This document shows, piece after piece, positions 1 to 11,077 of a stretch of DNA of 64,000 nt; the stretch's first letter is position 1, and each line of letters opens with the position of its first letter. Below the pieces are notes generated by a model that did not search any database, had not been told where the DNA came from, and worked only from the letters and a program-made list of their open reading frames with translations. The DNA comes from Mya arenaria (Eukaryota > Mollusca > Bivalvia > Myida > Myidae). The position numbers and the translations under genes were made by a program. The stretch is taken from the NCBI RefSeq assembly GCF_026914265.1, contig NC_069132.1:37875152-37939151 (forward strand). The letters are read 5' to 3'.

Positions 1-1170
1 ATCAAGTTTCATGTAGATTGGCCAGATATACTGCAAAAGGTATAGCATCTAGAGAGTTCACAAGGTTTTTTTTTTAAGATTTGAACCAGTGACTTCATTT
101 TTGACCCCACATGACCTACTAGTTTCAAACTCTTTCAAGATTTCATCGAGGCAAACATTCTGATTAAGTTTCATGGAAATTAGAGCAGATGTATTGCCTC
201 TAGAGTGTTCCCAAGACTTCTGTAAGATATGACCTAGTTTTTGACCCCATGTAACCAGTTTTAAAACTCTTGTAAGATTTCATAAAGGCAAACATTCTGA
301 CCAAATTTGAACATGACAGACTATTCAATACCAACGTTTGATTCGGGACCTGGTTTCTGACCTCATGTGACCCAGTTATGAACTATTCAAAAACAATCAA
401 GGAAAAAAGTATGATTCAGTTTCATGAATATTAGATTGCCTCTAGTGTGTTCCCAATATTTGTTCTAAGACTTCACTTATTGACCTTGTTTTTGACCCAT
501 GTGACCCACTTTTTAAAAAACAGTCGAAATTTAACTTAAAAGCAACATTCTGACCATGTTTGAACATAATCCGACCAATCACCACCGTACAATAGTTTTG
601 GACAACAAATTTGAAAGAACAGTGACATTTTTTTTCACATGTGACCCATTTTAAAACATGTCCAAGAGTTCATCAAGAAAATCATTCTGATCAAGTTTCA
701 TGAATAATAGACCATACATAATGTTTCTTATGTGTTTCAAATATTTTTCTAAGATTTGACCTAGTGACCTACCTTTTGACCCCATGTGCACTACGTTTAC
801 AAGCGGTCCATATTTCATCAAGGGGTACAATCATGACCAAGTTTGAACATAATCCGACCAATCGTTTCCTTTCCGGACAATTTTTTTCTAAGATTTGACC
901 TAGTGACGAATGTTCGATCATTTGTGACCCAGTTTTAAATAAGTCCAAGATTTTATAAAGGAAAACATTCTGATTAAGTTTTATGAATATTAGACCATGT
1001 ATAATGTCTCTAGTATGTTCCAATTTTTTTCTAAGATTTGACCTAATTTGAATATTTTCTGATCAATGCCTACTAAGGTATGGCATTGGACGGACGGACG
1101 GAATGACGGCAGGACGGACAACGCCAAAACAATATCCCACTCCCGAAACCTTCGATTCGACGTGGGATAA
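1..1170. repeat. Diverged tandem repeat, ~140-bp unit
   Basis: Phrases of the form TTTGACCCCATGTGACCC, followed by a 'tccaagatttcatcaaggcaa' style stretch and 'cattctgaccaagtttga', recur near 100, 241, 357, 494, 629, 776 and 914, about 115-147 bases apart. Copies are heavily diverged, so the array is old. It ends at 1087-1175 with GGACGGACGGACGG and a 'ccaaaacaatatcccactcccg' tail, similar to the ends of other dispersed repeats in bivalve genomes and to 48350-48415 here. Open frames inside it are short and not conserved. Confidence 0.75.
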
Positions 1171-1888
1171 TGACTTAGGAAAAGAAATGGATGTAAGCCC
1201 CTTAACCGTCCTTTATATATGAAGCCCTCATACTAAAACAGACCCTCGGATTTTCACCATTGAAATTTATAAGCTGTTACCCTGAATACCAGATAGTGAG
1301 AATGCTTAAATATCTCAATTTTGGAGGAAAAGCAGGGGTGGAGGCAGACTGTGACGTTTGCAGGGGGGGGGGGGGTAACTTAGAGGCGCAACTTTTTTAT
1401 TTGTTGTGCCCCTCCCTCCTAACCGAAATGGTTTGGTTTAAAGTGCTGGAACGAGGATTTGTGGGTAGTCCTCCAAGAATTGTCTACAATTCATTGTCCA
1501 AAAATGTGCATATCGGGCTTATTCTATTAAATTTTATCTCCTTTATTAAAAAAAAAAGTTAACTTGGAAAGTGTTGTTGTTTTGTTGTTTTTTTGTTTGT
1601 TTGTTTTTTTTTTTTGGGGGGGGGGGTGCGCCGGATGCATTCCCCCCTCCCTCTCCTCCCCCTTGGATCCACTATTGGATATACAACCTATTTTTTCAAA
1701 CATTTCTGTATGTATATAGCTAATTGAGTTGCTTAATGCATATGTTTTTGTCTCGACTACAATCAAATAACATTTTGCCTTTTATAGTTTTCAACTTTCA
1801 AAGATATGGTTTTACTATATTTAACTTTAACTATCGTATCATTTCAATAAATTATACATAAATGATTAAAAGATGCTGATTTTCTTAC
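1171..1888. other. Intergenic, low-complexity G-, T- and A-runs
   Basis: No gene seen. It contains a G12-13 run near 1362, a GTTT/T-rich run followed by G13 near 1575-1626, and a C-rich end reading CCCCCTTGGATCCACTATTGG near 1660. The last part, read on the minus strand, resembles the terminal repeat of non-autonomous hAT elements (CAGTGGCGGATCC type), but no matching second end or target duplication could be fixed. Confidence 0.4.
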
Positions 1889-1940
1889 CAATAGCTATTA
1901 TTAACGCGATTCCTATTTTAATAATTAAATAATCCACCAT
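1889..1940 (-). CDS. Orphan first exon: signal peptide of a Shisa/CYYR1-like gene
   Basis: On the minus strand an ATG at 1940 opens 17 codons plus one base, encoding a short N-terminus (MVDYLIIK) and a hydrophobic run (IGIALIIAI), then a consensus donor GTAAG at 1884-1888. This is the same design, phase (1) and 'aacaagATGG' context as exon 1 of gene B (18326-18374) and the damaged exon at 2129-2178. The sequence differs enough from those to be a separate paralogue. Following exons would lie at lower coordinates; none was recognised in 1-1883, so they are outside the window or lost. The family assignment rests on similarity of exon design, not on a full protein. Confidence 0.5.
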
Positions 1941-2109
1941 CTTGTTAAAACCATTACCAAACGCATGTATTTTATATATGTAAATACTTCCTGAATACCA
2001 CATGACTGAAGTAATTTTAAATATAACTTTAACTTAAACATGATTTAAGTATCTTATTTCATTTTTCCAAATTTCTTACTTAAATAAGATTGCAATGAAA
2101 TAGTGTATT

Positions 2110-2850
2110 ATGAACCCGAACATCTTACCAAAAGGAACTATAAACGCCACTATCAAAACTATCGAAAATGTCCGCCATCTTGTTAACCGAAAATTTAGTT
2201 TGTATGAACATACGGGTACAAGTATTCTAATTTTCTTAAAAAATCTGTATAAGTTTCCCGAATCTGAATGGGCCGAATATTTCGTATCCTATCTGAATGT
2301 AATATAAGGCAGAACGTGTAAACAAATTATTTAAGGACAAGAGATGCGAGTTTTTAATCGAGGAGTGGGTAAAGCCTTAACAGCAAGGGTATCTTCTTAC
2401 GGATTGCTAGATCTCACGTATATAGCAATTTCGGTTATTTAAGATTTACAATATCATTCACTTACTCTTTTTACAATTCTTAAAGCTTGAGATTGCAAAT
2501 CATGACTTTCAGTAGTGCACATCTTACTCAAAATATAGTAAAAGATGGTATGTTTGTTGCATGTTAAGTGTTTCACTATTAATCTATCATTGTGATAGGA
2601 AAAAATGGTTATTTAAAGTGTTGTTCCAGAACGTTCTAGAATTGTATTTATACATAAAAATGGTTGTTAAACGAATATAATTAAGTTTTTGTTTTGACTC
2701 TAGCGTAAACAATCGATGGAGCTTTAATTTCTGTCAATGGAAGATTCAACCAAACTGTTATAGTTTGGATAAGCAGAATATATGCACTTCAGTTGACGTT
2801 TATTTGAACTCTTCATATATAGTGCATGCTATTTATTTCCTGGTACCCAT
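2110..2850. repeat. Segmental duplicate of 18320-18960 (exon 1 plus 5' flank)
   Basis: Blocks in the same order occur in both places: the signal exon, 'cagcaagggtatctt', 'cacgtata(t/c)agcaatttcggt', 'gcaaatcatgac', 'agtgcacatct', and 'tttctgtcaatgga(a/t)gattcaac'. Similarity fades after about 2850. This is the upstream region of gene B, so it may carry that gene's promoter; no TATA box or other motif could be assigned with confidence. Confidence 0.7.
2129..2178 (-). pseudogene. Damaged first exon of a gene-B paralogue
   Basis: The minus strand reads nearly the same as gene B exon 1: ATGGCGGACATTTTC at the start, 'gcgtttatagttccttttg' at the end, and the donor GTAAG at 2124-2128. It is 50 nt instead of 49. 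One extra base about ten codons in shifts the frame, so that the ATG frame reaches TAA at the splice junction. The exon and its ~650-bp 5' flank are a duplicate of 18320-18960. No later exons were found at lower coordinates. It is probably a dead or partial duplicate; a one-base assembly error is the alternative. Confidence 0.6.
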
Positions 2851-3311
2851 ATGTTATTGGGTTTCCTGATTTCGGTATTGAATTTGAGTACCGATTATGC
2901 AGGCCTTTTGAGGAGCGGGGATGACAGCTTCTGTCAATAAACATTCAATAAAAAAGCCGCTGTTTTAATACTTATGGTACGATGGTCAATGAAAAAATGC
3001 ATTGTCAATAGAATATCTTGTCTTAAAGTGAAAAATATGCTCACCTATATTTGATTTGCCTGATGAATTTTTAAAACCGCGAGATAAAGCACGACGAGGC
3101 ATCCCGTTGTTCTCATAAGTGAAAACATGACTTCATAACATGAGATCAAATAATACAGTTGTTGTCATTATTTATATTATTATAAAACTAAAATTTAATG
3201 AATGACTCGTGTGCAGGGCCTTTCAATTTTGGTGACCTGTGCCGAAACTTATTATGTGGTAAATTGCCTGGGTTCGAAACTGTTACGTCGCAGAGGTTCA
3301 TTCCGTGAAAA
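2851..3311. other. Intergenic, nothing recognised
   Basis: AT-rich sequence without a convincing exon. A 'tgggttcgaaac' stretch at 3270-3281 looks like a tRNA B box and may be the relic of a SINE head, but no A box is visible at the right distance. Confidence 0.3.
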
Positions 3312-3987
3312 CAAATGATTGAGGACCTAGACGTAGATGAGCCTACACTACCCAGACGAAGGAAAATGCCACGGAGATTCGAACAAGAAACTGCCCCGGC
3401 AGAGTTTACAGCAACCGAAACGGACCTCTACCGCCAGATCAACAACGAGGCACTCGATCTTGCCATGACAACCATCAAGAACCGCTTAGTGCTACAAGGC
3501 TACAATACATACAGACACATATAAGACATGCTGCTGAGGAGTGTGAGAGGGGATGCATCGTTCCGTGACGACATGGAATACAATGTAAATTTCTATGGTT
3601 GCGATCTTAACAGAATGAGACTCCTCACGCAGCTTGAAACGTTGTCACATTGTTAGTGAATTAAAGAACATATCCTTTGAATCTCGTGAACTGTTCAGTG
3701 AAGGTGTGATTGTAGTAAAACTTATCATGGCTATGCCTGCAACAAACGCAACAAATGAGCGGCCATTCTCTCTGTTACGCAGAGAAAAAACATACCTCAG
3801 TTTGTGTCTGAAAGGAAGACCCGTATGTCTACCTTTGGAAAGTTTTGACAGTCGAAATATTAATATCCTTGATATGTATGTTTGTCATGATTTCAACATT
3901 TATTCAAGTGGTGATGTCAACATAGTTTTATGTATTTACGTAATAAACGGTAATATTATACGACTATGTTTTTTTAATGTAGTTTAA
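3312..3987 (+). mobile_element. hAT transposase C-terminal remnant
   Basis: Two open pieces on the plus strand match the C-terminal half of hAT transposases of the ZMYM/TTF-type group. 3315-3524 reads 'EPTLPRRRKMPRRFE ... ALDLAMTTIKNRL', the usual linker. About 3570-3650 reads 'FYGCDLNRMRLLTQLETL'. 3700-3800 reads 'LIMAMPATNATNERPFSLLR', the hAT dimerisation signature (family form 'MPATNAxSERSFSALRRIKTYLR'). The pieces are in different frames and end early, so the copy is inactive. The zinc finger, N-terminal catalytic part and terminal repeats were not found; it is a 5'-truncated fragment. Confidence 0.8.
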
Positions 3988-6609
3988 AGTTTAATTATCA
4001 AGAAGTTGAAATAAATGGTATAACCTGCAGTTTTCGTTATTTAAAGCTGTTTCAAATGTGAGTCTTAAAAATGCGCTAAAATGCGTTTTAAGCAATGTGA
4101 TTAAAACAAAACCCGCGCAACTGGAAAAGAGTCATCCCCTCCCGGACACACCCCGCCTCCCCAATACAAAATACCTTCCGGTGCCTCTTATTTAATATTT
4201 TTCGACAGATTTTGGAAGGGGGTGTGGCCATAGAGTGGTTGATGTCAACGCAACTGCTGCCTGTAGAACATTTAGTTTGTTTAACTTCAATATCTCGCTA
4301 TATCAAAAAAGTATAGACAGTCTGAAATTTTATTTTTTAATCAACAAGCCTGATGATTTCCTTGCCAGTCGGGCTATCTTAAGCGAATTTTCATAGCCTT
4401 GGTCATTATCTAACCATTTATGGTCACCGTTTATGTAGCACACTGCAATCTCAACACTTTTCATAACACCCCGTTTTTTCACAAAATCGTTTAGACGTTA
4501 AGGGATTGGCAGATGATCCGCGGGTCCAGAATTTGACATATGAGGGGGCATATCTTAGGAATTAAGCTTTTCACTTGCTTCCCTCAGAACCAAAATTTAT
4601 TTGGTTTAAAGTGTTGCAATGGGGGTAACACTTTCTAGTCCGAAATATTGACTGTATATTATTACTTCTTCTATAATATTGAAATATAAACTCAAGTCGT
4701 ACGATTTTTGGGGGGCACACGAAGTGACCGGGTGACATCCCCCTCACCCAAGAGCCGCTAGTGGGGATTAGAAAAATACCGTTTTGATCATAAATTACTA
4801 ACGAGTTGTCCTATTTCATAACTGTCCATATTCAACAAGCCAGTCAAAAATGTAAATTAAATGGATAAAATATATGACTTACCCATGGATGCTTGAGACA
4901 TTCACTTTGGAACATTTATTGTTATTCATCGTTCTACAAAGCTCGGTGATTTTGTTTATCTTCGACGAAAAACAAAATAATTCGTCTGACACATTTGAAA
5001 TTTTCCAGCAGAAAGTATTGATTACTGTATGATTGTGTTAAAACGGTTTAAATTCACATTCAAGTAGTAATAATTCAACAAATTTACACCCTATTAACAT
5101 GTTCATATTACAGCTCATTATTCATAATTTTCTTTAAAGCTTTTTTTTTCAAGTCGGTTAGAAAGAGGAAGAAATATTATTAAATACACAAAGGTTACAT
5201 TACACTATTTCATAACTATTTTTGCTTTTTTTTCTCCCGTAAAAGACACTATATTTCTGGTAAACCAAGTGTGTTTTTTCTGCAAATATCCACTGGGTTC
5301 CGAAATGTCGTGTCAATATGCAAAACTTCGAAAATCATTTCACAAACAAAAAACACCAAAATCTTACCTTACTGAAGCCTTCTAACTAAATTTTAAGCCA
5401 GTATTCTATTGCATCGTTATAGAAGGGCCCTTGAGGGTCGTCTGGTGTGCCTTTCCAGAACACGTTTAACTACATGTTTATATAAATCCGCCTTCTTGGA
5501 CGGAGTAGAAAACAAGTCGCTCATCGAGCGTGCTCCGGCGTAACATTATTGATCCGGCGGCTCCGGCGTAGCGCTTTCGGATCAAACCGGTCAGAGGCGG
5601 TCAGCCGAGCAGACGACTTTAAACCGTCAGTCTATAGGTGTATGCTTTACATAACCCGCATTGTTTAACCGAGATTATCTGTTTAATTCATTTTCACAAA
5701 TCCGACATAGCAAATAATGTTTTAGCTCAATATCGGCTTATATATGAAACATTATTACCATCATATCCTAAATGCCACACAATCATCGATAACTCGATTA
5801 TCAATATTCTTAGATTCTATAGCTTTTGATGATAACCCTCTATCTTAAATCATGTAACATGTGGATTAAACCGGGTGTGACGAGACATTTTACATCTAAA
5901 AAAGCTACCTCATAATATTAACAGACGCTACAACGTTTAAGTATTAAAAAAACTGGATGTTAATAATATATGAATTAGAAATAAGCAGTTTATAAATATT
6001 TAAATGTGACAGAACATGTTTTATAAGTTTAACTATGATGAAATCAGTAGACAGGTATACCCAAAAGTTTTAACTATTAAACATATTTAACAGTGTATCG
6101 GTTACGGTTCAGAGCGTTTATCATATATAAACTAAAACAAATCATTCAACATATATACTGTGTCTGTGGTGTTAAGGTTACTTCACTCGCTAACCATGCC
6201 AGAGGTCCTGGGTTCGAATATTGGAGCGGATCGGGGTTAAAAACTAAAAGTAACAAAATGTGTTCACTCTTCAATGTTATAATCTAAGTACGAGTATCTT
6301 ATCTAACAAATATGCAGAATCAATGAAACGTATCTTTTTCCTATGCGCTCCCTGCGGCACTCTCGGCGCTTTTAGCGGTGCTCTCGACGCTCTCTGTGGC
6401 GGCGGCAGTGCTCTTGGCGCTCACGGTGCTCTGTGAGAATAAGGAAGAGGAGGAAGAGGAGGAGAAGGATGATGATGAAGAGACGGCGCTCCATGTGTTC
6501 AACGAGGAGAAGGAGGAGGAGGAGCTCCATTGATTCAGCGTATAAACAGTTTAAACGATGTGAAGCATAAACATATGGGCTCCGGCGGTTTAAGGTCGTT
6601 CGTCTTTTT
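3988..6609. other. Intergenic, no gene recognised
   Basis: Mostly AT-rich. 4500-4760 holds G- and C-runs with 'gatccgcgggtccag' and 'agagccgctagtgg', resembling decayed non-autonomous hAT ends. 5510-5590 is a GC-rich patch with repeated GGCTCCGGCGTA words. About 6185-6235 has a tRNA-B-box-like 'ctgggttcgaatattgg', possibly a SINE relic. 6345-6430 is a minisatellite-like patch built on CTCTCGGCGCT variants. None of the open frames looks like coding sequence. Confidence 0.4.
6432..6535 (+). repeat. Purine-rich GAR simple repeat
   Basis: Runs of GAGGAAGAGGAGGAGAAGG, GATGATGATGAAG and GAGAAGGAGGAGGAGGAG, directly after the GC-rich CTCTCGGCGCT patch. Low-complexity DNA; short reading frames in it have no support. 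Confidence 0.7.
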
Positions 6610-6810
6610 TATGGTGATTTTAGACCTTATGTTGTATTTCTCGAAAAGATGACAGGAAAACCTTGCCAGATTAGCACGAACTGGCTTGACTGTGGCCACA
6701 GATGAGGTTGATATGAAAGACTTCCAGAGCACGAGGGATTTCCAGACAACAACACAAACGTCAATAGGCCAATCAAAAGTAATTTGATGGCCAGTTGTAT
6801 GGAAGCATAA
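6610..6810. repeat. Dispersed repeat, partner of 19085-19285
   Basis: The two stretches share 'gttgtatttc', 'aaaagatgac(a/g)ggaaaa', 'cagatgaggt', 'cacgagggatttccagaca' / 'aacgagggatttccagaca' and 'atcaaaa'. On the minus strand both can be read as related short peptides around 'TSS.(A/V)TVK.V.AN.A.FS.HL..KYN'. It is either a duplicated flank of the Shisa-like genes or an unrecognised dispersed element with a fossil coding stretch. Confidence 0.6.
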
Positions 6811-6905
6811 GGCCTATCAATATTACGGAGTTGGCAAATCTATGTAAAGTATATCATAAGGAAACAAGCTATCATTAGAAAATAATTAGTTGCCAAGGGA
6901 AATAT

Positions 6906-6943
6906 CGTCCCATTAGAGCAAAAAGGTACCAAGTGACATTTTG
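6906..6943 (+). repeat. Left terminal inverted repeat of the OTU transposon
   Basis: It starts CGTCCCATTAGAG and includes the first GCAAAAAGGTACCA motif (6918-6931), then 'agtgacattttg'. It matches the reverse complement of 11078-11115 with two mismatches. ATAT target duplication lies immediately outside at 6902-6905. Confidence 0.9.
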
Positions 6944-7113
6944 CAAGTTTTGAGAAAAACGGCTTTAAAGGTTTGAACCTGCATATAAAATCAGCTTTTG
7001 ATGATCAAATTATCACACATACTTTGTTAAACTTGTTGTATACCCAATTAGATTTTAAGAAAAAATGAAGTCAAAATGTCCAATAGTTATTGATATTTTA
7101 TTGATTTTGTTCA

Positions 7114-7241
7114 TGGTCCCTTTTTGCACGATAGCTTTTTTAGAATTTTAAAATGCAAAAAGGTACCATTTGATCACTTGGTACCTTTTTGCACGACTTA
7201 ATAAATGAAATATCTATCATAAACAAAGTAAAAAGGTACCA
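7114..7241. repeat. Left subterminal GGTACC motif cluster
   Basis: Four copies or variants of GCAAAAAGGTACCA: 7114-7127 (reverse, GGTCCC variant), 7155-7168 (forward), 7179-7192 (reverse) and 7228-7241 (forward). The middle two face each other across 10 bp. With the copy in the terminal repeat they make five on this side, all outside the coding region. In other transposons such subterminal repeats bind the transposase; that role is inferred here. Confidence 0.8.
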
Positions 7242-7381
7242 TTTGTAATACCGTTAAAAAGAAAATTAATAAACTATGCATAATAATAAGCAAATATCAA
7301 ACATTCCTGTTGCTTAAATGTAAACTATAAGCATCTTTTCTCATTTTGAGTTCATTCGACTACTGTTACAGAGTTTAAGAA

Positions 7382-10285
7382 TTAATCCGTGTCCTCCTCC
7401 TCGGAATCCAATGGTACATAGTCCTTCTGTTTTCTGTCAGTTGGCAGGGAACTGAAATAACTGTGAAATTCTTCCGGGATAATGTCTTTCTTACACAAGT
7501 TCACCAAATCATTCTTTTTTAGAATTGATATTGGAAGCTTTTCACTGTAGCAGAAGTTCAAGTCTTTTTCATTTTCTGGCCATTTTGAGTCTCTGCCTTT
7601 CACCCTCGTTGCTTTCTGAACTTGAATCTCCAAAAATGCACTTGTGTCAAACGAATAGTTCACAAAGACGGATTTGGGGCTTTCTCTTCTCACTTGTATC
7701 CATTTCACCTGCAGCCAATTGACTTTTTGACCATCAGTGGTTGTTTTGAGATTTTTACAATGTTTGGAAACAAAGTCCTTGAAATCAACTACATGGTTAT
7801 ATTTCAAAGGCACTGTGATATAAGGTTGTGTTTTTCTAGCCATTGAAATAAGTGTACACCACTGAGACGGTACGTACACTGGTGTTATCTTCTTTGCTCC
7901 TTCAATGGTAGAATGGACACTGTCACACTCCATCTGTGAATGTCCAGACACAAGGAATTTGTGGCTTATTCTTTCCAGTTGCGGCGCTTGTGACAAAGTG
8001 TACAACAGTGACGCTGTAACATACTGATTCCTGTTTTGCCCGCCACAAGAGTCCGAAAAGTACACAATTTCTTTTACAGTGCTTGTTTTACAAACCGACA
8101 GTGTGTTCTTCATTAAACAAGTAGCAATTTCACATGAACCTCTTTTAGCCTGACTTTCATCCCACACATGACAAACTACGTTCTTGTCGCCGAGTGAGTA
8201 GATTGTTAGGTTGTAACAGCACAACTTCCTTGAATAGTATAGCTCACTTACTAAAGTACAGGGAGTTGACAGAACGGCCTGTAAATCAAATGTAGCTACA
8301 TATACACTTTTGTCAGTTTTTGACCTTAGTTTGTCGCTTTCCTTTTCCTTCCTTGCTTGTTCTTTCTTGATCTGATGCTCGTCATATTGTTTCTGTAGTG
8401 TTTCATCCAGTGATCCTGCTTCTCGTTTTCGCATGTACAGTGTGCATAAAGAACATTGGTCTTTCTTGGGCTTGTAGAAGGAAAGGTTATAACATTCACA
8501 AAATATTGTGCGGTACATTGATAGCGTAACATATGGAATGTCTTTCTTCTCACATTCTGTTTTGTAAAGCTGCCACATTTTCTTTATATTTAACTCGAGG
8601 GAAAGATATTCCTTTGTAGATTGTTTCCTTGCGTAATGCGACTCCATTTTGGGAAATGATTCTATGTGTCGCTTCACAGAATCAACAAGGCTTTGGTCTA
8701 ATTTGTTTGCAGAAGAGCTTGTCCCTCGCATATCTTTTCTACCGTAAGTTCCATGTGTTTTTCTTTGTAAAGAGTAATCCACAGTCTTTCTCCCTATGTC
8801 CAGTGTTTTCAAAAAGAAATCTCTGCACACACGCACTTTCTTTTCTTCATTCACCAGGTGGAACTTTTGGGATACTTTTTTCTTGCATTTGCCTTTTCTG
8901 GATGGCTCTTTTCTCTCCACCATTTCACAAATGAACTGCCTCTGGCGCTCATAATTCCCCAAACCATAATAACACGTAAATATACTCTGCCTCTGCTCTT
9001 CTGTAAAGTTTTGTCCACACTTGAATTTACATTTTGAACAAGTATGAGGTTGAACTTGTTTTGCATCAACAGTTCGACCTGTTGCAGACGTATACGCCTT
9101 GCCACTACTTCGTTTTGCCTTTCTGATATTTTTTTTCCAAGACCCTGGATCACGTTTCCTTTTTCGGCTGGAGTGTTTCTTTTGAGGGCTTTGGTACGAT
9201 GCCCTCTTATGTGGCGTTGTTTGGACGGGGTCCTGATTTGACTCTTTACTTTTGTCAAAAGATGCTTGTTCTTGCAGTTCATCTTGTCTTTCATTCCTTG
9301 ATAAATCAATGACTTCGTCGTCGTCAGTCCCAATATTAACAATGGCGTCATAGTGTTCATGTCCTTGAACAGAAAGGTATGCTAAGTTCACAAGGTTTTC
9401 TGCTGGTTGGTCGGGTTTTATATCAATAACTGGAGCAGATATTGAACTTGAGTATATCCGAATGTTGCATGTAAACTTATTTGATAGAGCCATCGGTATC
9501 ACGTCTGCTATGTCCATATTCCATGTTCCACTTGACTTGAGCACCTCTATTTTATCCAGAAATGGTTGAACATTGGCTGGATTGTCACTTCTACAGAAAG
9601 GAGCATATTTTTCTACCTGTTCTGTCATAAGGTCACACACCGCTGTCCGTATGTTGTCAATGCTGTCATTGATTTGTCCACTTTTCTTCATTGCCGCAAA
9701 AATACAATTGCCGTCACCATATACACCGACTCTTTTTAGTTCATTGCTGGCTAACATTGCATCCAACCTTGCAAGATGTGACCGCCGTACAAAATCTCTA
9801 ACAGACTGCATTCTCTTGCTTTTCTCTTTGGCCCTTTCTAAGTCACTTCCACAGTGTCGTTTCCTTCGTTGTCTTAAAAGCTTAAGTGTTTCACTTAGTC
9901 TTTTTGCAACCTCTGATTTACCCCTTTCTTTTAATTTAGGCACTTTTCTAGTTTTTATCCGGGTTGGCTTCTTTTTCCAACCTTTCATTCTTTGTCCTTT
10001 CACTTTAGCAGAGCGTCTTTTACCTAACTCAGGAATCACATCTTGTTCTGAATCACTTGAGTTTATATCTGCTTTTGATGGATTGTATGTTTCGTCATCA
10101 AAGCTGTCATCCTTCTCCGACTCACTGTCACTTGAATGTATCAACTTTCTCTTCACTGGTCTCCTTTGTCTTGCAAGCTTTGACAATGGAACATTTTCAG
10201 AATCTGTACTGGTGTTTCCGTCGCCTTTTGTGTCTATATCAATGGAATGGTAGAACTCTTCATCTGACCACACCGTGGCCTCGTC
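7382..10285 (-). CDS. OTU-domain transposase (DDE-like), main exon
   Basis: About 967 codons are open without a break. Numbering below is from the GTG (W-S-D-E-E) codon at 10273. Residues 1-175 are charged and Ser/Lys-rich. Residues 180-313 form an OTU cysteine-protease fold with GDGNC (Asp187, Cys190) and GHEHYDA (His307), the expected triad members. A Cys-rich patch follows (CSKCKFKC, 412-419), then CxC...PKKDQCSLC (592-610), a signature of a family of eukaryotic transposase-like proteins. The core carries TFDLQAV (Asp663), YFSDSCGGQNRN (Asp741) and GHSQMECDSVHSTIE (Asp784, Glu791), a probable D-D-D/E triad. The C-terminus is acidic. There is no ATG at the start: an acceptor CAG at 10286-10288 precedes it in frame, so a small upstream exon should carry the start codon; I could not locate it. 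Likely role: nuclear transposition of this element, with possible deubiquitinase activity. Confidence 0.85.
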   Translation of the reverse strand, partial: DEATVWSDEEFYHSIDIDTKGDGNTSTDSENVPLSKLARQRRPVKRKLIHSSDSESEKDDSFDDETYNPSKADINSSDSEQDVIPELGKRRSAKVKGQRMKGWKKKPTRIKTRKVPKLKERGKSEVAKRLSETLKLLRQRRKRHCGSDLERAKEKSKRMQSVRDFVRRSHLARLDAMLASNELKRVGVYGDGNCIFAAMKKSGQINDSIDNIRTAVCDLMTEQVEKYAPFCRSDNPANVQPFLDKIEVLKSSGTWNMDIADVIPMALSNKFTCNIRIYSSSISAPVIDIKPDQPAENLVNLAYLSVQGHEHYDAIVNIGTDDDEVIDLSRNERQDELQEQASFDKSKESNQDPVQTTPHKRASYQSPQKKHSSRKRKRDPGSWKKNIRKAKRSSGKAYTSATGRTVDAKQVQPHTCSKCKFKCGQNFTEEQRQSIFTCYYGLGNYERQRQFICEMVERKEPSRKGKCKKKVSQKFHLVNEEKKVRVCRDFFLKTLDIGRKTVDYSLQRKTHGTYGRKDMRGTSSSANKLDQSLVDSVKRHIESFPKMESHYARKQSTKEYLSLELNIKKMWQLYKTECEKKDIPYVTLSMYRTIFCECYNLSFYKPKKDQCSLCTLYMRKREAGSLDETLQKQYDEHQIKKEQARKEKESDKLRSKTDKSVYVATFDLQAVLSTPCTLVSELYYSRKLCCYNLTIYSLGDKNVVCHVWDESQAKRGSCEIATCLMKNTLSVCKTSTVKEIVYFSDSCGGQNRNQYVTASLLYTLSQAPQLERISHKFLVSGHSQMECDSVHSTIEGAKKITPVYVPSQWCTLISMARKTQPYITVPLKYNHVVDFKDFVSKHCKNLKTTTDGQKVNWLQVKWIQVRRESPKSVFVNYSFDTSAFLEIQVQKATRVKGRDSKWPENEKDLNFCYSEKLPISILKKNDLVNLCKKDIIPEEFHSYFSSLPTDRKQKDYVPLDSEEEDTD

Positions 10286-10732
10286 CTGAAATGTAGATGA
10301 ATAATATTATAATAAATTTAAAGCAGTTGGCATACTATTTTGCCAGACATCGTTTTTCGCCTAAGTATTTATATACCTACGAGTACATGTATATACATAC
10401 AAAAGTTGATACCATTCAATATTATTTATCATGTATTTCATAAAAAGCTAGTATTAGCAATATTATTACTCATTACTGATATTATTTGAATTTTAATAGT
10501 CTTATGTGTATGAAATATTATAAATATGTACTCACATTTTCCATATTTTCCATGATTGTATTCTCAGTCTATTTCCATCTTACTTTCGAGGAAGGCTCTC
10601 ATAAAATGCAAGGTTTTAAGCTTGATTATCACAATTTCATTGTATACACACCCTCTTATCTGCAATACAATGGACATTGTCCGACACCTTATCAGTAAAC
10701 CAGCATCTGGTTTGTGTATTCAACTCTGTGCC

Positions 10733-10973
10733 TAAAGGTACCATATGAACTGTTTTGTATGTATAAATGCCACTCAAGTTTACAAAATAGTAAGTGCAAA
10801 AAGGAGCCATGTGTCACTTGGTTCCTTTTTGCATACAACTATAGCAAAGTTACAAAAAGCGTTGGAACAAAAAGGTACCATTTGACATATGGTACCTTTT
10901 TGCCTGAAACACTGTGCACATGGTACCTTTTTGCAGAAACTTAAAGCTTGATTTTCACTTGGTACCTTTGTAC
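10733..10973. repeat. Right subterminal GGTACC motif cluster
   Basis: Copies or variants of GCAAAAAGGTACCA at 10733-10744 (short variant), 10796-10809 (forward, GGAGCC), 10819-10832 (reverse, GGTTCC), 10867-10880 (forward), 10890-10903 (reverse), 10921-10934 (reverse) and 10960-10973 (reverse, variant). Two forward/reverse pairs have 9-bp gaps. The terminal repeat adds one more at 11090-11103. These lie upstream of the transposase gene, so they might also affect its expression. Confidence 0.8.
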
Positions 10974-11077
10974 CCGATGCAATATCGTTTTTAATCATCT
11001 AGGTACAAACTAGATTTTTATATATATTAAAGATTGATTAAAAACGGTTCAGAAAATGCCAAAAAGTCAATTTTGAC

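Noticed and set aside
8326-9360. Alternative minus-strand frames of 75 and 169 codons inside the transposase
   Set aside because: They overlap the recognised OTU-transposase frame and read lysine-rich nonsense.
7525-10296. Plus-strand frames opposite the transposase (for example 226 codons at 9573-10253)
   Set aside because: They are shadows of the long minus-strand coding frame and have no domain.
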